Below, in pieces: positions 54,605-63,748 of a stretch of 64,000 bases of DNA; positions within the stretch are counted from its first letter, which is position 1; the number at the start of each line of letters is the position of its first letter. The translations under genes and the position numbers were made by a program. The notes below the pieces were generated by a model that was not told where the DNA came from, searched no databases, and saw nothing but the letters and a program-made list of their open reading frames with translations. The stretch is from JAKLQR01 sp963753165. Its GTDB lineage: Bacteria > Nitrospirota > Thermodesulfovibrionia > Thermodesulfovibrionales > SM23-35. The stretch is taken from NCBI GenBank assembly GCA_963753165.1, contig CAVWBP010000002.1, positions 62,001-126,000 on the forward strand, written 5' to 3'.

Positions 54605-56706
54605 ATGAGGAAATATTTATATTTAATGATATGCCTGTTTCTTGCCGCCTGCGGCAGCCAGTCTTCCACGAACATCTCTTCAGATACATCAGGGTCCTCG
54701 GGCAGCATTAAGCTCTCTACGCAATCCATTCTTGCGGAGATGGAGAAGGGCGGCCAGTACAAGGACGGGGAACTGCTCGTGAAATTCAAATCCGGCGTCA
54801 AGGCCGCATCGACTGCTGCAGTGCATCAGGCAGCGGGGGCAACGGTCATAAGAAAATATACCGCAATCCAAAACCTTGAACAGGTGAAACTGCCCCAGGG
54901 GCTTTCGGTCAAAGATGCAGTGATGCAGTACATGTCGAGCCCGGGCGTTGAATACGCAGAACCGAACTATATAAGAAAATTAGACACCATAATACCGAAT
55001 GATACCTATTTCGCAAACCAATGGTCTTTCCTGAACACCGGTCAATATGCATATGGAATAGCCGGTGCGGATATCAAAATGGCGGCAGGATGGGATGTTA
55101 CCATCGGCAGCGGCGACATAACGATTGCGGTGCTTGATACGGGAATCGATTACAGCCACAATGACCTTGTCTGGAACATATGGAGGGATCTGGGCGAGAC
55201 GAGTTGCACCGATGCTATCGATAATGACGGAAACGGATACGTGGACGACTGTATAGGCTGGAATTTCGTCGATAATAACAGTGATTCAATGGATGACCAT
55301 GGCCACGGGACACATGTAGCGGGAGTTATCGGGGCCAAAGGGAATAACAGCACAGGCATTGCGGGCGTTATGTGGTTGACAAACATGATGGCGTTGAAGG
55401 TATGCGACGCGAATGGTTCCTGTGATGTCGGGGCTGAAATCGCAGCCATCGATTATGCTATTAACATGAAGGATAACCATGGGGTGAATGTGAGAGCCAT
55501 GAATGCCAGTTTCGGCGGCGGTGATTTTTCGGCTTCGGAATATCAGGCTCTCGCACGGGCAAACACCGCAGGGATTCTTTTCGTAGCTGCTGCAGGAAAT
55601 GGCGGCGGAGATGGAGTCGGCGATAATAACGATGTTGCCCCTCATTATCCCTCGAGTTACGATCTGCCGAATATTATCGCGGTCGCAGCGACTGACCAGG
55701 ATGACAGAAGGGTCTCATTCAGCAATTTCGGCCCAACCTCTGTTGATGTGGCGGCACCGGGTACCTATATTTTCAGTACAGTACCCAACTGGTGGACAAT
55801 GTATTATGGATACGGCCATCTTGAGATGTTCGATGGCACTTCCATGTCTACCCCGCATGTGACCGGTCTTGCCGGCCTTTTGAGCGCATATTATGGTCAT
55901 TTTACCCATGGCCAAATTCGTACGATGATACTGAGATATGTTGATGTGCTGCCCACGCTGAACGGCTGGATTCTCACAGGCGGAAGGATCAACGCGGACA
56001 GAGCCCTGAAGTCACTGTGGGCGACATACGATCTTTCTGCAACCCCGGTTTCCGCGTTACAGATGGATCTGGCATGGACCGACCGGGCTACGGACGAAAT
56101 CGGTTATAGAATTTATAGAGGAACAGACGGGATTTCTTATCTGCAGATAGCCACAGTCGGCGTGAACGGGTCATTTTACTCGGATGCAGGCCTCACTGAC
56201 GGGACGAGATATTATTACAGGGTGAGGGCGTTTAATGATATCGGCGAATCCCCTCTCCAGCAGGGAACTCAGGTATCTCAGGTGACGCCTATTAACCCTC
56301 CGACGAATCTGAGAGTAGTAACAACCTCAAGCGCTCAGATCCAGCTTGCCTGGTCGGACAATTCGTCGACTGAACAGAACTATTTGATCGAGAGACGTAC
56401 ATATAACAGTGATTTTGTACAGATAGACCAAGTGGGCCAGAACGTATCTACCTACACTAATTCCGGACTCAGTCCGGCCACTTCATACTGGTACAGGGTG
56501 AGAGCACATAATCCGGTTGCGGGATATTCTGCATATTCCAATGAAATTTCAGGGACCACTCTCTACTTCAGGCGGGACCACGAAGAAGCATGGCGGAGGC
56601 GGTGGATGTTCTGTCGGAGGGCCGCAGAATACACCGACAGCATTTGCAGACCTCCTGATACTGCTCATGCCTGCAATCGTACTCGCACTCATAAGACGGA
56701 GGAATT
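54605..56706 (+). CDS. Subtilisin-like serine protease (S8) lipoprotein with fibronectin-like domains; 3' frameshift
   Basis: Lipobox LFLAAC (Cys16). Residues 52-126 form a prodomain (DGELLVKFKSGVK...SVKDAV...VEYAEPNYIRKL). The catalytic triad is D178 (AVLDTGID), H234 (HGHGTHVAG) and S413 (DGTSMSTPH). Two fibronectin type III-like domains follow (LAWTDRATDEIGYRIYR; LAWSDNSSTEQNYLIER). The current frame runs on to 56812 with non-homologous sequence, but after a +1 shift near 56570 it reads a Gly-rich linker with Cys, a hydrophobic segment ADLLILLMPAIVLAL and RRRN, ending at 56708: a C-terminal sorting-type tail. Probably a T2SS substrate anchored at the surface; this is inferred. Confidence 0.88.
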
Positions 56707-56846
56707 AAGGGTAATTACCGCTTATACATTTTCAATACAACCCCGAACATGTTCGGGGTTGTCTGTTTTTAGGGTGCCTTCTGATTCAGGGTATATGATG
56801 GGGTTCTCATAATAGTGTTGGACATAGAATTGAGTGCTTTTACTTT

Positions 56847-56910
56847 GTCATGCTGGCTTGTCCAGCATCTTTCTTCGCAGCAAGAAGGATTCCCGACAAG
56901 CGGGAATGAC
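56847..56910. repeat. REP-like element, family GTCAT...ATGAC (copy 3)
   Basis: Begins GTCATGCTGGCTTGTCCAGC (a hairpin) and ends GATTCCCGACAAGCGGGAATGAC (a second hairpin). It separates the subtilase and gspC. Confidence 0.6.
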
Positions 56911-56977
56911 ACACTGGGTGAAGTCAATACTATTAGCACATCTTGATAATGTCAAAAAAGGTTAACAAGGATAACCA

Positions 56978-57854
56978 TTGAACACAGGACTTCTTACAAA
57001 AAGAACTATTTTTTCCCTGAATGTCTGCCTTAGCATCTTCCTCCTTTTCGCGGTCCTTTTTCTTGTAAGAGATGCGATGACGCTGTATTTCGAACAGGGA
57101 AAGACCATAAGGACGGAATCCACTTCGCCTGCCAATCAAGAAGCGGGAGCGAAAAAGGCGCAATTTACAGAGTACGCCCGTATCCTTGCCAATAACCCCT
57201 TTGGTTTCTCCGGAGGCGAACTGAAGCTTCTGGCCGGTTCTCTCCGCAAGCCTCTCGAATCCCGCGGATATCGCGCTGGTCGGCACAGTAGTGGGGCCGA
57301 AGGAACTGACGTTCGGGGTATTCAGGGACAGGACAGGTATGCAGGAAGTATTCAGGCTCGGCGAATCGGTCTTTGGAGCAGGGAAGCTCTCACGGGTCGA
57401 AAGGGAAAAGGTCCTGCTCAAACAGGGAGGCAGAGAGATCGAAATCCCCCTCGATGATGTCAAAATAAAAGAGATCAGCAAACCAGGCATTGCAGGCAGT
57501 CCACAGCTTTCCGCATTTGCCCAGAAGGTTGGGAGGGGTTTATACATCGTTGATCAGAACAAACTCCAGCAGGCAATTGCCGATCCGGGCCAGATGATGA
57601 CTGACGCACGGCTGAAACCAAACGTTGCAAACGGCAAGGAGGAAGGGTTTGTCCTCAATGAGGTGAAACCCGGGGGGATATACCATAGCCTGGGCCTCCA
57701 GGACGGTGATGTGCTGCTCCGGATAAATGAATATGATATTTCGAATCCTGAAAGGGCGCTGCAGGCATTTAATGCGCTGAAAGGTCTCGACAGGGTGCAG
57801 ATTGACATGATCCGTTCGGGTGCACGGATGACTATGACATATCAGATCAAGTAA
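56978..57854 (+). CDS. gspC: Type II secretion protein GspC; one frameshift
   Basis: About 291 aa when restored. A cytoplasmic start and membrane segment (about 12-30) are followed by the homology region (NPADIALVGTVVGPKELTFGVFRDRTG) and a C-terminal PDZ domain (VLNEVKPGGIYHSLGLQDGDVLLRINEYDISNPERALQAFNAL). The frame breaks near 57258. GspC contacts the secretin GspD from the inner membrane and helps select substrates. TTG start 56978 with AAGG at 7-nt spacing. This is the first gsp gene of the window. Confidence 0.88.
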
Positions 57855-57957
57855 GAAATGAATATAAGCGCATAGCAGGATAGCCTAATTAGACGGGTAA
57901 AGTATATTGATGATTCCCGCTTATCTTGTCCTTTCTCTGCGGAAGAGAAGATCGATG

Positions 57958-57988
57958 GTCATTCCCCTGAGTAAAGCCGGACAATGAC
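57958..57988. repeat. Short GTCAT...ATGAC element (copy 4)
   Basis: GTCATTCCCCTGAGTAAAGC continuing to GGACAATGAC has the same ends as the longer REP-like copies. It lies in the 275-bp gap between gspC and gspD, where no gene is seen. Confidence 0.4.
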
Positions 57989-58129
57989 ATATAGAACTAT
58001 GAGACCTTTAATACTGGCTGTAACTAGTGTTTGATGCTAAAATAAACGGTGATGCAGAATAGGGCTCCTGGAAGAGATTGCTCATCTCATGTCACAATAG
58101 ACTGAAGAGATGAAAAACAGCGAGAGGAA

Positions 58130-60440
58130 ATGAATAAACAACGGTCATCAGACATTATGAATGTATTCGCTATTCTGATTTTAATTGGATTTTTCGCCTC
58201 CGCTTCTCATCCCTGAATCTCTCTTCGCTGAAGAGACCCCGACCGATACCGCTGTTCAAGAGGATCAGCCTGTCAAAGTACAACAGGGGGATAATCCTCA
58301 GCAGGAACTTAAGCAGACTGGAAAACAAAAAGGCAGGGAGAAAAAAGTCGCCTTTAATTTTGTTGATGTGGACATACCGGTCGTGTGAAGTTTATCAGTG
58401 AAGTAACGGGCAAAAACTTTGTGTTCGATGAGAGAGTAAAAGGCACAATAACCATCATCGCTCCGTCCAGGCTTTCTGTGGACGATGCATTCCGTCTCTT
58501 CACCTCTGTGCTGGAGCTGAAAGGGTTTACCATCATCCCGTCCGGAAAAGTGTATAAGATTCTGCCGACTGCGCAGGCAAAGCAGACAGGGCCCGAACTC
58601 CAGAAAGACGAGGTTGTGCACGGTGAGCGATGCGTATATCACAAGGCTCATACAGCTGAGGGCGATATCATCTGCGAAGGCAATGAATTTCCTCCAGCCC
58701 CTTGTCTCAAGGGACGGACATATCTCTTCGTTCGGCCCCGGAAACATGCTTATGATTGTGGACTCTGCCACAAATATCGAGCAGATACTCGAGATCCTCG
58801 ACTCGATAGACAAACCGGGGGTGGAGGAAGCGGAGATTATCCTGCTGAAGCATGCAAATGCGGATGACGTGGTGAAGATCATCACCGAGACGCTGGTCCT
58901 GAGCAGCAAAGGGCAACCCTCTGCGATACGCGGACTGAGGCCGGGTGCAGGTGCCGGCAGCATCTGTCGAAGAATCCAAATCGTCTGTTTTTGCAGATAC
59001 CCGCCTGAATGCAATCGTCCTGATCGCGGACAAGCAGGGAAAGAGAGGCCATGAAGAGGATCATAGCGCTCCTCGATATCCCGCTTCCCGAGGCAACGAG
59101 CAAGATCAACGTCTATTTCCTTGAATATGCCGATGCGACGGAGCTCTCCGAGGTGCTCGAAACGATGCTTTCAGGGATTTCTGCACAGCAAGGGCAGGGC
59201 AGGCGGGACAGCAGGGCCAGGCCCAGAAGAGCCCCTTTGAGCCGGAGGGAAGATGATTATTTCCCCGGACAAGGCAACCAACTCTCTCGTTATTGTGGCA
59301 TCTCCTGCAGATTACCAGAACCTTGTCCAGGTAATAAGGCAGCTTGACAAGAAGAGAAGGCAGGTGTACGTGGAGGCGATGATCGTTGAAGCCTCAATAG
59401 ACAGATTGCAGGAACTCGGGTCCAAGTGGCGGATTATCGCCGAGAAGGACGGAGAACCGGTAGTGGTCGGAGGGTTCGGCCAGATCGACTCTACCTCAAT
59501 GCAGGGAATTCTTTACGGACTCACCGGAATGACAGCCGGCGGCATGGGAAACTTTCTCGATGTCCCGATTACGACAATTGGTTCGGACGGATCAGTTATC
59601 ACCTCGACACTCACAGTTCCGGGATTTGCCGCACTTTTCAGCCTGAACGAATTCAAGGATGCTGTAAATGTCCTTTCCACACCGCAGATCCTGACTTCAG
59701 ACAACAAGGAAGCGGAAATCATTGTAGGGGAAAATGTCCCGTTCATAGCCCAGAAAGAATCGGACCCCGCACGATCGCAATCAATTTTTACCTCGATTGA
59801 GAGAAAAGACGTCGGAATCACCCTGAGGATCACTCCTCAGATTACCGAAGGGAACCATGTGAAACTCGACATCTATGAGGAGATATCAGCCCTGAAGCAG
59901 GAATCGACAACGGTGGTGCTTACCGTGGGACCGACGACCACAAAACGTTCGACAAAAACGTCTGTTCTTGTCAAAGATAACCAGACTGTTGTAATAGGGG
60001 GGCTCATGGAAGAGAGAGAGGAAGAAACAGTGAATAAAATACCGCTCCTGGGCGACATCCCCCTCCTGGGCTGGTTGTTCAAGAATAAATCTGTGGAAAA
60101 AAAGAAGACAAACCTGCTCATATTTTTAACGCCCCATATTGTGAGAGAACCTGAGCAGCTCGATAAATTGACCGGTGAAAAAAGGCTGCAATTTGCAAGG
60201 ATGGAAGAAAGATATAAAGAGGGCGAATTGCTCGTAAAATTCAGGGGGGAGACTTCAGAAGAGAGAATCATGGAGATACTCTCTCAGGAAGGCGCTGCTA
60301 TCCTGGCCCCGTTACAACCGAAAGGGCTCTGCCGGATACAGCTGAAAAAAGGCCGGGAAGTGAAAGACGCGGTCAGGATTTTCACTGCATATCAGGAAGT
60401 GGAATATGCGGAACCCAATTATATTATGAAAATACAGTGA
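58130..60440 (+). CDS. gspD: Type II secretion secretin GspD with C-terminal subtilase-prodomain-like module; multiple frameshifts
   Basis: About 765 aa when restored across seven or so frame breaks (58200-59250). A signal peptide, a Gln/Lys-rich linker, N0 (VAFNFVDVDIP...EVTGKNFVFDERVKG), N1-N3 domains (EEAEIILLKHANADDVVKIITETL; NVYFLEYADATELSEVLETML) and the secretin core (YVEAMIVEASIDRLQELGSKW, VLSTPQILTSDNKEAEIIVGENVPFI, IPLLGDIPLLGWLFKNK, NLLIFLTPHIV) are all present. From 59253 on the frame is intact. After the core, residues coded by 60211-60437 repeat the prodomain pattern of the nearby subtilase (KEGELLVKF...VKDAV...VEYAEPNYI). This extra module is not part of standard GspD. Confidence 0.88.
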
Positions 60441-60484
60441 AGCCCTTCAGAATTTAAAGCTTTTAAGATTATGAATGAATACAG

Positions 60485-62005
60485 ATGGAAACGATCGATG
60501 TCATAAAGGATGAGGATGTAGAAATCTCCCTTCTCCAGAATATTCCTCTCAGCTTCGTGAAGAACAACCAGATATTCCCTTTCAGCCGGAATGGCGAGGA
60601 ACTTTCAGGCGCTGTTGCTGACGACAGGGGGTTGCTGGCGCTTTCGGAAGTCGCAAAAACATTGGGCTTAAAGCCCAGACCTTTCAAGGCAAACTCAGGG
60701 ATCATCCTCGATGCAATCAACAGGTTCTACGGGCAAATGGGTTCGGCAGAGGAGGTTATGGATACCATAACCGGCGAGGACCTCTCCTCTGTCGCGACCG
60801 AATTCGAAGCCCCGAAAGATCTGCTCGAACTGACCGAGGAGGCTCCCATAATCCGTCTCCTCAACGCTCTCCTTCTCCAGGCGGTAAAAGAGAGGGCAAG
60901 TGATATCCACATCGAGCCGTATGAGAAAGAACTCGATGTGAGATTGAGAATAGACGGGATACTGCACAGGGTTTTGACCCCGCCAAAAATTATTCAGGAC
61001 GCGTTAATCAGCAGAATAAAGATCATGTCGAACCTCGACATCGCTGAAAAGCGGCTCCCGCAGGACGGAAGGATACGGCTTCTTCTCGGCGGAAGGGACA
61101 TCGATATCAGGGTGTCGGTCATCCCTACTTCTCACGGTGAGAGAGCGGTCCTGCGGCTCCTTGACAGAAAACAGGGCCTGCTGGGTCTCTGGGAGGTCGG
61201 GTTTAACAGGGATGACGAAAAGAATATGGAGGACCATCTGAGAAGACCGGATGGGATCATCCTGGTTACCGGACCCACGGGGAGTGGAAAAACGACGACC
61301 CTGTATGCTGCGCTCAACAGGATTCATACGGAAGAAAAGAATATTATCACGGTTGAGGACCCCATCGAATATCAGCTGAAAGGCATCGGACAGGTACAGG
61401 TGAACCCTAAAATACGGCTTACCTTTGCCTCAGGGCTCAGGTCTATTCTGAGACAGGACCCCGACGTGATTATGATCGGCGAAATAAGAGACCTGGAGAC
61501 GGCTGAAATAGCCATGCAGGCATCGCTTACAGGACATCTCGTTCTCAGCACCCTTCATACAAACGACGCACCGAGTGCGTTGGTGAGGCTTATAGACATG
61601 GGGATCGAGCCCTTCCTCGTCGCTTCGTCATTGGCCCTTGTGCTGGCGCAAAGGCTGGTACGGACGATCTGTCCCCAGTGCAAGATATCCTATACCCCGA
61701 CTGAGATCGAGCAATCATATTTTGCAGAACCTCCCAGGGTCCTCTACAGGGGACAGGGATGTGACAAATGCAAGGGGAAGGGATATCTCGGGAGACTGGG
61801 CATTTTCGAACTGCTTGAGATCAGCAATGAAATACGGCCCATGATCACCGAACGGATGGATTCTCAGAGAATAAAGAACCAGGCGGTTTCGCAGGGCATG
61901 AAGACCCTCCGGCAGGACGGACTTGAGAAGGTGATTCAGGGGATAACAACCCTTGAAGAGGTTCTGCGGGTAACACAGAAGGATTATGCCGATATTTCAA
62001 TATAA
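60485..62005 (+). CDS. gspE: Type II secretion ATPase GspE
   Basis: 506 aa. An N-terminal domain, then the secretion ATPase core: ASDIHIEPYEKELDVRLRIDG, Walker A GPTGSGKTTTLYAAL, Asp box ITVEDPIEYQ, Walker B LRQDPDVIMIGEIRD, His box STLHTNDAPSALVRLIDMG. A zinc site CPQC...CDKC in the C-terminal domain is typical of GspE. It powers pseudopilus assembly. An adenosine-rich leader and weak ribosome site precede the ATG. The 3' end overlaps gspF by 20 nt. Confidence 0.96.
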   Translation: METIDVIKDEDVEISLLQNIPLSFVKNNQIFPFSRNGEELSGAVADDRGLLALSEVAKTLGLKPRPFKANSGIILDAINRFYGQMGSAEEVMDTITGEDLSSVATEFEAPKDLLELTEEAPIIRLLNALLLQAVKERASDIHIEPYEKELDVRLRIDGILHRVLTPPKIIQDALISRIKIMSNLDIAEKRLPQDGRIRLLLGGRDIDIRVSVIPTSHGERAVLRLLDRKQGLLGLWEVGFNRDDEKNMEDHLRRPDGIILVTGPTGSGKTTTLYAALNRIHTEEKNIITVEDPIEYQLKGIGQVQVNPKIRLTFASGLRSILRQDPDVIMIGEIRDLETAEIAMQASLTGHLVLSTLHTNDAPSALVRLIDMGIEPFLVASSLALVLAQRLVRTICPQCKISYTPTEIEQSYFAEPPRVLYRGQGCDKCKGKGYLGRLGIFELLEISNEIRPMITERMDSQRIKNQAVSQGMKTLRQDGLEKVIQGITTLEEVLRVTQKDYADISI

Positions 62006-63166
62006 GGGATACAGGCCTGACGGTTCGGAGGTCGCCGGGCACTATCGAGGCAGCAAGCCAGAAGGAGGCAGCGCTCAGGCTTAAAGAGTCCGGACTCTAT
62101 CCAAGGAACGTAGCAGGGGCTTCAGAGAAAAGACGGTTCTCTCTGTTCAACCGGCACGATGCAACTCTCCTCCCCTCTGTGACGCGTCAGCTGTCAACAC
62201 TTATCTCCTCCGGTGTCCCGCTCCTTGAGGCCCTCAGGTCGCTTTCCGACGAACAGAAAGGTTTCTGGAAAACCATGCTGGTGGACATAAAAGAACGGAT
62301 TGCTGGCGGGATCGAGTCTCTCAAAGGCGCTTGGAAGAGTATCCGAAAATATTTCCCTGAATTCTATGTCAATATGGTTGCCGCCGGAGAGGCGAGCGGA
62401 AATCTCGACAATATTCTCACCCGCATTGCTGATTTTCTGGAGGCCCAGGACAACCTGAAATCCAAAGTCAGGACATCGATGGTCTACCCTGTTTTCATGA
62501 TCTGCATCAGTTTTATCGTGCTCTCTTTTCTCTTCGCCTTTGTGATGCCGAAAATTACCAGAATATACAAAGACACGCAGAGTGCACTCCCCTTGCTTAC
62601 CGTGGTCCTTATCTGGGTGAGTGAGATTTTTCAGCGTTACTGGTGGCTCCTTATAGGATTGCTTCTCGGCGGGTTATATTCCCTCAGGGAATTGAGGGAG
62701 AAGAAACGCGTATTCCTCGACAGGATGATATTGCGCATTCCCGGGAACATCCTCCAGAGTCTCTATTTCGGGCGTTTCGCCCGGACATTGGGGTTCCTTC
62801 TTGAGGGGGGGCTCCCTATGCTGAGTTCTCTTGAACTTTCTGCAAAGTCCATCGGGAATAAAGTGATCGAACATGAGCGTTCTGGAATCCGGGAAACGGG
62901 TGTCGGAGGGTGCACGGCTTTCTGCATCGCTCGATGGCTTTCCCCCGGTGCTCCTCCAGTTGATTTCGACAGGGGAGAGGAGCGGACAACTGGTAGAGGT
63001 TCTGAAAAATGCCGCACGTTCCTACGAGGAGGAGTTCTCCCGCAGGGTGGACAAAGCCCTTTCACTTCTTGAACCGGTGATGATTCTCTGCATGGGCTTT
63101 CTGGTGGGACTCATCGTCCTCGCAGTCCTTCTGCCGATATTCCAGTTGAACCAGTTGATAAAATGA
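61986..63166 (+). CDS. gspF: Type II secretion inner-membrane protein GspF; two frameshifts
   Basis: About 393 aa when restored: MPIFQYKGYRPDGSEVAG, then after a +1 break near 62040 TIEAASQKEAALRLKESGLYPRNV. Two GspF domains follow (TRQLSTLISSGVPLLEALRSL; FARTLGFLLEGGLPMLSSLEL), with three membrane segments (about 62503-62555, 62608-62680 and the C-terminal VMILCMGFLVGLIVLAVLLP). A second +1 break lies near 62875. It is the polytopic platform contacted by GspE. Confidence 0.92.
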
Positions 63167-63174
63167 GCATACGA

Positions 63175-63291
63175 ATAACTGTCCGGTATAGTACTTTCGC
63201 TCATTCTCGTCCCGAAAGCATTCGGGAGGACTCCGAGGTATTCCGATAAGAATCGGGATAAAGCCGCTCAAGTACTATACCGGACAGTTAT
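63175..63291. repeat. Perfect 22-bp inverted repeat with 73-bp interior
   Basis: Positions 63175-63196 (beginning ATAACTGTCCGG) are the exact reverse complement of 63270-63291. The interior holds two smaller hairpins, CCCGAA-AGCA-TTCGGG and CCGAT-N3/4-ATCGG. The whole can fold into a three-stem structure. It fills the gspF-gspG gap. No coding capacity; MITE-like or an RNA element. Confidence 0.8.
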
Positions 63292-63316
63292 CAGAGAACA
63301 ATATAACGGAGGAATA

Positions 63317-63748
63317 ATGAAGAACAATAAAGGATTTACCCTGCTCGAAATCATTGTGGTGGTCTTCATCCTCAGTCTCCTTGTGGCGATTGTGGCGCCG
63401 AAGATCATAGGGCGGACCGATGACGCGCGGATTGCAGAGGCAAAGGTTCAGATAAGGAATTTTGAGACTGCCCTGAAACTCTTCAAGCTCGACAACGGAT
63501 TTTATCCGGCTACGGAACAGGGGCTTGAATCACTCATCGAGAAGCCCACTGTCGGGCAGATACCCCAGAAATACCGTGAAGGCGGCTATCTTGAACAGAG
63601 AAAAATCCCGCTCGACCCCTGGAACAATCCCTATATTTATATCTCACCCGGTATCTACGGAGACTTTGATATCTTGAGCTACGGAGCAGATGGGAAAGAG
63701 GGCGGTGAAGGGAAAGATGCGGAGATCAAGAACTGGGACATGCAATAG
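63317..63748 (+). CDS. gspG: Type II secretion major pseudopilin GspG
   Basis: 143 aa. Class III prepilin signal MKNNKG-FTLLEIIVVVFILSLLVAIVAPKI with the cleavage Gly and Glu5, then helix and a C-terminal domain containing LDNGFYPATEQGLESL and LDPWNNPYIY, the GspG signature region binding calcium. It forms the shaft of the pseudopilus. GGAGGA lies 6 nt before the ATG. Confidence 0.97.
   Translation: MKNNKGFTLLEIIVVVFILSLLVAIVAPKIIGRTDDARIAEAKVQIRNFETALKLFKLDNGFYPATEQGLESLIEKPTVGQIPQKYREGGYLEQRKIPLDPWNNPYIYISPGIYGDFDILSYGADGKEGGEGKDAEIKNWDMQ

Noticed and set aside
63175..63291. Insertion sequence ends
   Set aside because: The enclosed 73 bp has no coding capacity and no flanking target duplication is evident, so a complete IS is excluded; a MITE remains open.
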